A program made the position numbers and the translations under genes. Below, in pieces: positions 23,005 through 32,947 of a DNA stretch of 64,000 nucleotides. Under the pieces are notes generated by a model. It ran no database searches and was not told where the DNA came from. It saw only the letters and a list, made by a program, of their open reading frames with translations. Source of the stretch: Phlebopus portentosus (taxonomy: Eukaryota; Basidiomycota; Agaricomycetes; Boletales; Boletinellaceae); contig JAYXKI010000003.1 in the NCBI GenBank assembly GCA_037892935.1, forward strand, positions 1,736,001 to 1,800,000, in the 5' to 3' direction. Numbering within the stretch: position 1 is the stretch's first letter; the number at the start of each line of letters is the position of its first letter.

Positions 23005-24686
23005 ATGATTTTTCATCCAAAAATCTTGTCTTGGTATACCACGTTTGCCCTCATCCTCCTGAAAACTGCGTATGGTCAGCTGCATCCGGACGAACCTGCT
23101 CAATACCAGCAATTGCCTAGCCTGCGAGAGCAGGCTGAGAGAATGGACGAATGGAGACAACAGCGGCTCGACGCACTCCCGGAATTGATGAAGAAGTATG
23201 GCGTGGATGCATGGCTTGTGCGTCACTCGTCAAATATTCTTATGTCGTAATCTATGATCTACATACGTATTTTATTATCATTTGATATTATAATGGCATC
23301 ATATCCCGGTACATCATACATTCGCATATGCAACGGATAAACTTTCCGCATAAATATGGGGGACGGTCGGACCAGATGAGCCAGCGCGAACATGCAGAAG
23401 ACACTATCTGGTGGTCCATCAAGTCGGCAACGGAGTTCGCAGCGCACAGGCGCACCGTCGTGCTCTTCCACACTAACTCGTCTTCACTTGCGGGACGACC
23501 CAACCCTCTCCTCTGGATCGACAACACGGGGGATGTCTGGCCTGAACTACGCCAGGTCCTCGAGTCATATGCCCCCGAACGCATTATGGTCAATACAGAC
23601 CGAGACATTGCGTTTGCTGGTGGGTTGCATGTTGGTGAAATGGATATTTTGAAAGAAGAGCTTGGAGGACGGTGGACAAGTCGATTCGTCAATGTACCGA
23701 TGCTTGCAGTCGAGTTTGTCTCCAAACGTGTACCAGGACAGATGAAGTATTTTGAGAAGATGCAGGAGACAATCTGGGCCATGTTGGAAGAGGCGTTTAG
23801 TGAACGGGTTGTCGTCCCTGGGAAGACAACTACAGAGGTAAGGGACATTTCTCTTCTATTTACTTGCCTTCGGCATGTGGCTGATGAAAAACACAGGACC
23901 TGCAATGGTGGTTCCGAGAAAAGATGCAAGAACAAAACGTCTCGACGTGGAATCAACCACGCGTCAAAGTCCTCGACCCCAGCTCCTTTCCCGGCTGGTC
24001 AGGCTCAGACTCAATCGTTCAAGAGGGTGACGTTCTGCATGTTGACTTCGGTATCAGTGCAATGAGCATGCACACGGACACGCAGCACCTCGGCTACGTG
24101 CTGCGCGTATCGCAAGGGGAGAGAAATGTTCCGGAAAGCCTTCTGGTAGGATTGAAGAAAGCCAACCGAATGCAAGACATCGTTCTTGAAGAATTGCAAG
24201 TCGGCCGAACAGGGAACGAAGTACTGGCAGCCTGTAATCGTCGGCTGGAAGAAGAGGACATCGAAGGCCAAATCTACTCCCACCCGATAAATGATTTCGC
24301 GCATGGCCCAGGAGCCACGATAGGTAAGTACATGTGTCTACCCCAGTCTTCTTCAATATAAGCACTGCCCGGGAAGAACAAAGAGGCTGAGGCCGATACC
24401 TTCGTTCCTAGGTTTCACCAATTTACCGGACTTCGTGCCGATATACGGGGAACTTCCGATCCTGCCAGGGACTTACTACAGCATCGAGCTCTTTGCAAGA
24501 CATTTCGTTCCTGAGCGGAATGAGTCCTTGAGATTCATGCTTGAGGAAAATGTGTTCTGGAAAAATGATACGAAAGGATGGCACTTCGTGCGAGGTCGCC
24601 AAGAACGGTTTCATATCGTTGACATGAATCGCGCCCAGAGTCACCGAGACGGAGCCGATGCTGTGTTTATCATACAACAGCGATAA
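23005..24686 (+). CDS. Secreted M24-family metallopeptidase (Xaa-Pro dipeptidase-like)
   Basis: Four exons (23005-23217, 23376-23837, 23897-24323, 24412-24686) join in frame to 458 residues. The N-terminus is a signal peptide (LSWYTTFALILLKTAYG), so the enzyme is probably secreted or vacuolar, unlike cytosolic prolidases. A creatinase-type N-terminal domain contains DAWLMSQREHAEDT. The pita-bread catalytic domain supplies the metal ligands: Asp in HVDFGI, Asp in MHTDTQ, His in FAHGPG, Glu in YYSIELFA and Glu in RQERFHIV. M24 enzymes cleave X-Pro dipeptides or N-terminal residues before proline, usually with two Mn or Co ions. HGPG in place of the commoner HGIG is a small variation. It sits between an M28 protease and an amino-acid permease on the same strand, suggesting a role in peptide use. 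Confidence 0.92.
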
Positions 24687-25701
24687 GAAAAGGAGAAAAA
24701 AAAACACGCACATCATGACGACAGGGTGCGCACTTTTCGGCCTGAAGAAAAGGGCCGCGGAACATCACGGAGATCCCCTTCAATCGGAATCATTGCATAA
24801 AGACAGTTTCTTGCTAGTGCTCACCATATAAAGATTTCTGAGAGGACAGTACAAAACCATCTTTTTATTGCCGGTTATGTGTTGAAAGTCCGTCTAAGAT
24901 AGTCACGTTACCATCCGAAGGAATCCGAAATGCACTATCTAATCTACTTACCTTCCACATGCAGGATTTGGAGACTACAGATTGCTGACTGTGGCACTTG
25001 AAGTAATCAAGAGGACAGAGCGAGAGGCAAGAGACAGTCAAGCACAGCGGAGTTTCCTCTCATCCGCGTTTTGAAGGTCAACCACATGATTTGAATATTT
25101 TCAAAATCGAATAATGTAAGAATATGTCGGAATAACAGTAGGGCGGTCCGAGCGACGTCACAAAGCTCCAAGGTGGATATCCTGAGGTACGTGAAGCGGT
25201 TATCATGAGGAGGGGATATGTAGCACGAGATAAGGTTCAAAAATTCTTATCTCGGCGTGCGGTGAAATCGCTCTTCCGTCCACAGAATCAATTTTGTCAT
25301 TATATTTCAAGCCGTCACGTACCGAACGACTCACCTTGATGGACAGTCTTGCATTTGCAAACCGGAATGTTTTAAGCTACTTCGCCATTCACGGATTGAA
25401 TGTCATCCCCGAGAGAATTGTATCCAGTATTATTTCGGTCACGCGGGGCTTTTATGCGCTAATTTTAGTCGGGAATGGGACGGACGCCGGGCGAATGAAT
25501 GTTTAGCGTGACCCTGAGTCACGTCGTGGGAGATCAAAAATTTCAGGCCAGACAGAAGAAGATTTGACGGACGGAATTCAGTTTCAAATGTGCCTTCCGC
25601 CGGGGACTCGCTGTATCAGTAGTACAGTATTTAAATGGTGCCGTGTTCCCTGATATGCCTTTTATCCTCCTTCCGCGTGTTCTCTTTTACTTTCATCTAT
25701 C
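24687..25701. other. 1-kb intergenic region upstream of the permease
   Basis: Between the M24 protease and the permease, on the same strand, lies about 1 kb without a supported gene. A possible TATA-like tatttaaatg lies near 25627, about 70 bases before the permease ATG. The short open frames present look like chance. Confidence 0.45.
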
Positions 25702-27917
25702 ATGTCGTCGTTTCCCGACGAGAAGACCTTTGGCAAGCATGAAGGACATGCAACTGAGGAAAAATCCATGAAGCCTCCTCCGAGGCACATGGTGTATCGG
25801 GGGCGCCGCCCCCACATAGCGATCTGAAGAGGCAACTGAAAAACCGGCACATTGCTATGATCAGGTGTGGATTCTTCTTAATCCTGATGTATATCGGGCT
25901 CATCGTCTTGTAACCGTACTCTAGTATTGGAGGTAATTCACCTGTTCTTTTTCCTCATGGAAGATCGTGACTTATTGCTCTATCAGGCGTCATCGGAACC
26001 GGTCTCTTCCTTGGAACGGCAACTTCTCTCAGAAATGGTGGTCCTCTTGGTCTCCTGTTGGGTTACTTGGTGGTCGGGTCAATTTGCTTCAGTGTTATGG
26101 TAAGCCCGGGATTCCGTTATTGGCAAACATGCAGCGCTCACAGACAGAATCTAGATCTCGTTGGGCGAAATGGTCGCATATCTACCCATTCCTGGAGGAC
26201 ATATCAAATTGGCTGAACGGTTTGTTGACCCGGCCCTCTCGTTCACGATGGGTTGGAACTACTGGTACAATTGGACTATCATTCTGCCCGCGGAGCTCGT
26301 AGCAGCTGCGTTTTGATGTCGTATTGGAAATCGGTGAGCATGTGCTTTCTTGATCCGTACTGGAGCACTTGCTGATTAGGTCACCCGCTCTTGTAGGATG
26401 ATGAAGTAAACTCTGCGGTATGGATCACCATGTGCTTGGTTATCGTCATTGTCATCAATCTGTTCGGCGCTGGTTAGTCTGCGACATTAGTCTTGATCCT
26501 TTACGCTAAATTCCTGAGTCAGGTGTCTATGGCGAATGCGAGTTCATCTTCGCGTCGATAAAAGTGATTACAATCACTGGATTGATCGTACGTTGAGTTT
26601 TTCAGTTCACAATCGTTCTGGCAAGTGAACTGAAATGCGTTATAAATAGATTCTTGGCATCGTCATTGATCTTGGCGGAGGACCAAACCACGATCGCATT
26701 GGATTCCGATACTGGGATCATCCAGGTCCTTTCGTGCAGTTCAATGGAATTGCTGGTGCGAAGGGTCGTTTCTTGGGTTGGTGGGCTGTCATGACGCAGG
26801 CGGCTTTTCCTTCATTGGTACTGAGATTGTTGCTGTACGTAGATTTCTACGATTTTTGTATGTATAAACCTTTCTGATCGTCGTTTTGGCTTAGATCGCT
26901 GCTGGAGAAGCAAAAAATCCTCGCAGGAATCTTCCGAAAGCGATCAAGCGGGTTTACGTCCGTATCCTTCTCTTCTACATCGGAGGCACTTTCATTATTG
27001 GCCTCCTGGTGCCCTCCGACCACCCGGACCTCAACCTAGCATCCGAGACTGCAGCAGCTTCTCCGTTCGTGATTGCCATTCAAACGGCAGGCATTAAGGG
27101 ACTTCCTCACGCCATTAACGCGGCCTTCCTTACGTCTGCGTGGTCTGCCGCTTCATCCGACTTGTACACCTCGTCCCGTGCCCTATACGGCCTGGCACTC
27201 TCCGGCAACGCTCCGAAGATCTTCACGAGGACAACGAGCCGTGGTCTACCACTACTTTCCATCCTGTTCTGTACAGCCTTCTCTTTCCTTTCTTATATGA
27301 GCGTGAGCTCCGGTGCGGGGAAAGTCTTTAATTGGTTCGTGAACATGACGGCGGTAGCGGGTTTGATGACCTGGTTCGGCATCAGTGTCACGTATATCCG
27401 CTTCCACGCAGGCTTCGTCGCACAGGGCTTTGACCGATCAACGCTTCCATACGCAAGCAAGCTGAACCCGTTTGCAGCTTGGTACGCTGCGATCTCGTGT
27501 ATCGTAATCTGCTTCGTGCGTTCCCTTCGCGTGTCACCTTGTCTGAGTTCTAACACTGGTTATTTTGGTAGTTCTCTGGCTGGGACGTCTTCCTTAAGGA
27601 CAGCTGGGACACAGCCACCTTCGTTACAAATTACCTCGTAAGTGTTGGAAGCAGCTGATTGGATTGGATGATGCTAACATACCGCTAAAGCCCTTCATGC
27701 TCTTCCCATTCCTGTACATCTCGTCATCATTGTACTATAAGCGTAGACCACTGAAGGTGATGGAGATGGATTTCGTCTCGGGCCTGAAAGAAATAGAAGC
27801 AATGACGTATGATGACCCGCCGCCTCGTAACTGGGTCGAGCGCTTCTGGGGTTGGCTGGTAAGTCGCACGAACTCCATATCCGAGAACTTGTCACTAAAT
27901 CGCCAATACAGATGTAA
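25702..27917 (+). CDS. Amino-acid permease (APC superfamily, fungal YAT/Gap1 type), three frame breaks
   Basis: About ten exons encode roughly 580 residues with the conserved features of fungal amino-acid permeases. These are NRHIAMISIGGVIGTGLFLGT (helix 1, substrate-binding GxG), GEMVAYLPIPGGHIKLAERF, GWNYWYNW, AGEAKNPRRNLPKAIKRV, TSAWSAASSDLYTSSRALYGLA and a C-terminal PPPRNWVERFWGWLM. The last exon is only ATG-TAA (27912-27917), and an 8-base internal exon at 25925-25932 is needed for SIGGVIG. Three single-base losses interrupt the frame: the A run at 25760-25764, the G at 26310/26311, and the T run at 26805-26808. Each is repaired by one base of the neighbouring run, and the sequence between them is well conserved. 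Assembly errors are therefore likelier than decay, though a pseudogene is possible. Substrate cannot be predicted. The protein would be in the plasma membrane. Confidence 0.9.
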
Positions 27918-28408
27918 TTTTACCTCGTTAACTTCTGGTTTTATCGGAAAACCTGTTATGTCTTGTAATGCATCCTTGACGTGTCAAAGACGCGCAGCTA
28001 ATTGCTATCGAAGCAACATTCGTCCCCTTTAGTACCGTCTGTCATGTTGTCAATTGTGCGTCCACTGGTCTTCCAAATTCGGATGTAAGTCCCATTTAGG
28101 CAAAGCTAATCCAGAATAGCCTTGAGTGGACCAGCTGCCTGGCGAAGAAGCATTGCGTGTAATACCAAGTAGCCTATTCCGCGTGTACAGCCTCGAGGTT
28201 CTTTCGTCTATTCCAGTTTCACTTCCCTGGCTGGGTCTCCAAGTGCCTCGACTAACACGCCGCATAATGTCTTTCAGTAAGTTGCAGAGGACCGATCGAG
28301 AACTCATATACATAAGGTCCGGCCTCAACTTCCCAGCGTGCATCTTCCTGCTTTTTCGCAGCGTTTTATTGCTCAGACCCCCGCCTGAGTCCCCACTCGG
28401 TGTTCAAG
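27918..28408. other. Intergenic, permease to PP2C
   Basis: About 490 bases lie between same-strand genes. This should hold the permease 3' UTR and the phosphatase promoter. Short open frames on both strands show no recognisable domain. Confidence 0.4.
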
Positions 28409-29987
28409 ATGCGATCCCGCTCGGATACACAAGATTATGGCGAGCCGCCCCCTTCCGCAAGCAGCTCTGCGACCTCGATCCTAAGCGCGGATTACACCCT
28501 TCTGAACTCATCTGAGATAGAAGACGCTCTTGTGGACCTTGCGCACCCCTATACAGGGGTATTAGATCTAGAAAGTAGCCGTAAAGCAGATGGGCTCAGC
28601 TTCCAGCCGTGCGCGACCGCTCGGTGTCAGGATCGGTACATTATTGAGCAATTCGCGGTGAGGGGCACTGGAAACGAGCTATGGACCCTTACAGGCGTCT
28701 TCGACGGTGAGTTGATGACACCGACAGTCCCCTTCCTCCCTGCGTGGATTTCGGTCCGCGCGGAGCGGGCATTGCGAATATGTCTGTCTGACGTTGTGTA
28801 ACGTGAGAGACTGACAAGCGCCTTCTACCCCTTTCTATCCTGATTGTCAAAGGGCATCTCGGAGAGGCGACCGTCGAGCACGTCGCGCACCACCTGCCTG
28901 TGATCGTCCAGGAGTTTTTGGCAGAGGCAGTGAGCAACAGAGGTCCAGCGTCCCTCAAAGAACCGGCGGTCGTATCTGCGGCGCTTAAACGTGCTTTCAT
29001 CTCGTTCGACCGCGACATCGCAAATGACGTACTCGAACTGTTCCCTGGCGGGATCGCATCGCTAGAACGTCTGAGCGATGACTATATCAGGAGCGTCATC
29101 AATGACTATAGTAATGGACTGCAAAATTACAAGAAGGTTCGGTTGAACATGTACGGCACTACGGCCTTATTGGCTATTGTTGATCCCCTTCAGGAGAACC
29201 TCTGGATCGCAAACCTTGGCGATTGCGAAGCGGGTGCGTCGCTTTCGCGAGGAAGTATCTATTGCGACATCCTAATTGACTACTCATCGTCAGTACTTGC
29301 CTCACGGACTCCATCGGGGAGGTGGGTTGGCGAGCTTCTTACTCAGGTGCACAACGGCACGAATCTGCTCGAGGTAGAGCGTGTGAGGCGTGAGCATCCC
29401 AATGAGCCTGGTTGCGTAAGGAACGGACGCATATTGGGAACAATAGCTCCCTTCCGTTGTACGTACCGCAATCCCGAGAAGCTTTTATAGACTGATTATC
29501 CAAGATAGGCATAGGAGACCAGCCTTTCAAGCAGCCAGCAGCATTTACGAGTCGAATACTTTTCAACCTAGATGCTGGGACAGAAAATGTCGATAGCTCA
29601 CGTGCAGCTTGGGCGCAGTTGATTGACCGAGTCCGAACTCCGCCTTACCTATCTGCTGATCCAGATGTGGCGCATTCTCGATTGAACCGTGGGTCAAACG
29701 CATTCGCGGGAGTTCCTAATCAGTTTTTAGTTCTCTGCACTGATGGCTTGCCCGATTTGCTCGAGACTATACCTCCCCAAGGTCATCCACAATATTACGT
29801 CGATGCAGTTATACCACCTGGAACTCGAAACGAGCAAGCATCCTTCCGCCTCGACGATAACATTGCGCTTCGTATACTGAAGAAGGCGTTGGGCGGGGAG
29901 GACAACAATGCGGTTTCCCAGATGATCTCGCTTCAGAGCGACCAGCCATGGCTAGACGACGTGACGATCATTGTTCAAATATTGTAG
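28409..29987 (+). CDS. PP2C-family (PPM) serine/threonine phosphatase, PTC5/pyruvate-dehydrogenase-phosphatase-like
   Basis: The ATG at 28409 begins a protein of about 445 residues in about four exons. PP2C motifs are in order: CQDRY near residue 70, TGVFDGHLGEATVEH (metal-binding DGH, completed across an intron at about 28709-28851), GTTALLAIV, LWIANLGDCEAVLAS (GDC in place of GDS), RILGTIAPFRCIGD (usual RAFGD replaced by RCIGD), FLVLCTDGLPDLLE and the final WLDDVTIIVQIL. The family uses Mn or Mg to dephosphorylate Ser/Thr. The long insert between DGH and the GTT motif resembles mitochondrial PTC5/PDP-type phosphatases that activate pyruvate dehydrogenase. No strong mitochondrial presequence is visible from this ATG, so an upstream exon is possible. 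Confidence 0.85.
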
Positions 29988-30190
29988 ATAGAATTGCTCT
30001 ATGATACTTTGTGCTTTTGCTATGTGCTATGTGATAATAGAGTGCTCGCAAACAATGGTTGGAAGCAAAAGCAGAGGAAGTGTGACTGCTACACGCGACG
30101 CGACGCGGTATCAAGTGACCGTGGGATTCAAGAAACCTTCTCCCCGCTCCAGGCTGTACACGTTTTATGGTGTTGTCGGTGCAAATTACA

Positions 30191-30748
30191 ATGTTCGCAG
30201 GCATAACTCGGGCTACCTCACGCACGACCTCACGATCACTAAGGCGTAGTCTAGTATGTCAGTCTCGTACATCGTCTTCTTCGACATCGGCAGGCGAGGA
30301 AAATGCACCGTCTGATCCCGACTCAAAACCGTCCTCATTCCGTCAACCTCAAGTGTACCTAGATTCCGAACGCAAACGAAAACTCATCTCGCTATATCAC
30401 CAAGCGGAACGTTTCGTACATCCCAACAACATCTCGGAATACATCGATAAGGAATTTCATCGCGGGATGGACAGGGACATGATGGAGGAGGAGAGCAGGT
30501 ACAGCCTCGAGCGTGTCCTTGACGACAGGCGCCGGAGCTCAAAGACCTTCATCCTGACCGAGGGATACACCCCACTTGCATCGAGAAACGTTGGGCTGAC
30601 ATCAACAGACAGGAGGAACCTTATAAGGCATAACAGAGTGAAGGCAGCGCTATTTGGGCTGGATGACTCGTCCAAAGTGGGATTGGAGGCGGTAGATAAG
30701 AGGCGGCACGGCATGCCAGCGAAACCAAAACAGCCGTCGTCAGACTAG
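30191..30748 (+). CDS. Small putative mitochondrial protein, unknown function
   Basis: A single open frame gives 185 residues from the ATG at 30191. The N-terminus (MFAGITRATSRTTSRSLRRSLV) is rich in Arg, Ser and Thr with no acidic residues, as in mitochondrial presequences. The mature part has an acidic/Ser linker and then a predicted helical region, LYHQAERFVHPNNISEYIDKEF. It ends in a basic tail. I do not recognise the family. It sits between a PDP-like phosphatase and a SIRT5-like deacylase, with an FMC1-like factor beyond, so a mitochondrial role fits the neighbourhood. That is inference. Confidence 0.65.
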   Translation: MFAGITRATSRTTSRSLRRSLVCQSRTSSSSTSAGEENAPSDPDSKPSSFRQPQVYLDSERKRKLISLYHQAERFVHPNNISEYIDKEFHRGMDRDMMEEESRYSLERVLDDRRRSSKTFILTEGYTPLASRNVGLTSTDRRNLIRHNRVKAALFGLDDSSKVGLEAVDKRRHGMPAKPKQPSSD

Positions 30749-31074
30749 GAGTCACCTTACGCGGTAAGTGAAATCCTACACGGCTTTGGTTCATCAGCTA
30801 AATCTTACATGGACAGGTGACCAGCGCAACCAGTCCACTAATCAGTCTCGACATTCGTTTCCGTCCTTGAATTTCGTCCCTACCGTTTCACCATCAATTC
30901 AGTATTATTATTTTAAAGGTGGTTTTTTTCTGACCTCACAATGTATCTCGCATACAAGACTCATAGAGGATTATGTCTTCGGAGAATGATGATTTCCAAA
31001 AGTAGTACTTCTTCCAGGGTCACCGAATCTACTCTTTCATTCCTTCTTCATTCAGCCATCACCTCTTGTATTAG

Positions 31075-32136
31075 GATGCGGTCTAATGACATGGACACCT
31101 TCCGACGTGAGCTAAGAAGATCAAGACATATCATTGCTGTCGCGGGAGCGGGTCTATCTGCAGCATCCGGTAATCCTCTTTGACGATACAAAATCAAAGC
31201 AGATCTAAGCAGATAACAAGGAATTCCGACATTCAGAGGTTCTGGAGGTTTCTGGAGGAGATTTGACGCAATAAGCCTCGCCACTCCTGAGGCCTTCAAG
31301 CGAAATCCATCACGAGTCTGGCAATTCTATCACTACAGGCGAGAAAAGTGTGTTGATTCATGGTATACGCGTTGAAACCAGGTATCTGAACTTGTTAATG
31401 CCCATAGGGCCCGCGCAGCATCTCCAAACGCCGCACATAGAGCACTTGCTGAGCTATCGACACCTGGCTTCCGGAACACGATCACTGCGCCAGAATCAAC
31501 GTTCACTCTTATAACACAGAATGTGGATGGGCTCAGCACGCGTGCTCTTGATGCCGCGCTCAAACGCTTACCAGAGACTGAAAAGGAAATAGTGGACGCT
31601 GCTGCAAAGGAACAACCTCTCCTCCTGGAAACGCACGGCCGCCTCTTCGAGGTACGCTGTACGTCCGAGACTTGCAAACACGTGGAATGGAACGACGATT
31701 CGCCAATTTGTCACGCCCTTGCTGGGACTGAGGCTCTCGTGGACGCAAATAGCATGGAACCAACAATTCCCGAGGCGGACCTCCCTCGCTGCAAGAAATG
31801 TGGTGCATTAGCTCGTCCTGGTGTCGTATGGTTTGGTGAAGAGCCGTGGTTTCTAGGAACTATCGATGAGCTGGTTGCAAAAGCTGATATGTGCCTTGTC
31901 GTCGGGACGTCTTCACAAGTACGCGAGCTTCAATTGCCATCATAACCAACCTTGAGAATTCACGGATATCGTTAGGTTTACCCAGCAGCTGGGTATGCGG
32001 CACAAGTTCTTGTACATGGCGGAAAAGTGGCCGTTTTCAATCTTGAACGAAGCAAGGGCGACAAGAGAGCTGATTACTTGTTCTTGGGTCCGTGCGAGGA
32101 GACTCTGCCCAGAGCCCTTGGAATTGATAATGCCTG
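31075..32136 (+). CDS. Sirtuin, SIRT5-like NAD-dependent protein deacylase
   Basis: Four exons (about 31075-31170, 31219-31347, 31408-31919, 31975-32136) give about 299 residues, with a possible upstream in-frame ATG. Signatures are [15 protein letters not shown] (NAD binding), [32 protein letters not shown] with catalytic His, a zinc pair CTSETC and [27 protein letters not shown] and VAVFNLE. The Tyr and Arg of FYHYRRE are the residues that in SIRT5 bind the acidic acyl group, so succinyl/malonyl/glutaryl removal is predicted by family knowledge. A 30-residue Ser/Thr-rich extension from the upstream ATG would resemble a mitochondrial presequence. The stop is 82 bases from the stop of the convergent FMC1-like gene. 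Confidence 0.92.
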
Positions 32137-32218
32137 ACCTGAAGAGTATATAGCGTTCAGCACGAAGCTCAAGTTGTATTCTATTGATGTAATGAACAAC
32201 GAATGCATGATGCATGGA

Positions 32219-32682
32219 TCATCTATCGTTCTCGTCTGGCTTCTCTACATCTATCGGTGTATTAAGACCAACACGTTTTGCAGTCGCTTTGACACGCTCT
32301 TCTTGCGTCATGTCGTGCAGAGGATTATATCTATCCAGCAATTCCTGTTCAGGACGTAGGATAAAGCAACATAAGATGGGAACCCAATATATAAAATAAT
32401 AACGCGCACCTTGTGTATCCTCTGAGCTCTCAAGAACGTAGCGGCATTCCTCATATCCCTAAATAGCTTCTCCGTATCTTTTGAAGACGAGGACGAACAT
32501 TGCTCATCAAATATACTCCGAAGAGTACGTGCTATTTCGTGGTTCCGTGAAGCTCGGGGTACGATGGACTACCAACGAAATCATACTTCAGGAATGGATA
32601 CTATCGAAGGGATCCATGGACGTACCGACTTTGCGAGCTCGCGAAGGACAGACCTATAAGTTGCTCGACATTGCGTTGCCAT
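32219..32682 (-). CDS. FMC1-like LYR-motif ATP synthase assembly factor
   Basis: Three exons (32626-32682, 32410-32568, 32219-32344) join in frame to 113 residues, so the gene is invisible as a single open frame. The N-terminus has the LYR-type motif ATYRSVLRELAK. The C-terminal half has FLRAQRIHKELLDRYNPL followed by TQEERVKATAKRVGL. That pattern is the one I associate with FMC1, a mitochondrial matrix protein needed in yeast for F1-ATPase assembly at high temperature. The size fits. Both introns are GT-AG and about 57-65 bases. It is convergent with the sirtuin gene. Another small LYR family is a less likely alternative. Confidence 0.8.
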
Positions 32683-32947
32683 TATAGTTTAAGATGAAAT
32701 CCAAAGGAGGAACTCCCGAGTCGAAATCGTAGTAAGGTATCCGAGTCGGCACGGATGTCACTCCCAGTCACAGGAGTGTCCGTCGACAGCTTTGAAGGAA
32801 CGTTTCTCTTTTTTTTTCTCGTATATAAAGTACATGCATTCTACCGACGGCCCCGAAACCAAGACAACGATGGTAAACACAATCTGGTTCAAAATGCTCG
32901 CTTGTGATGATCGAAAGATAAAGAGGGAATAAAAGAGGAACTAATTT

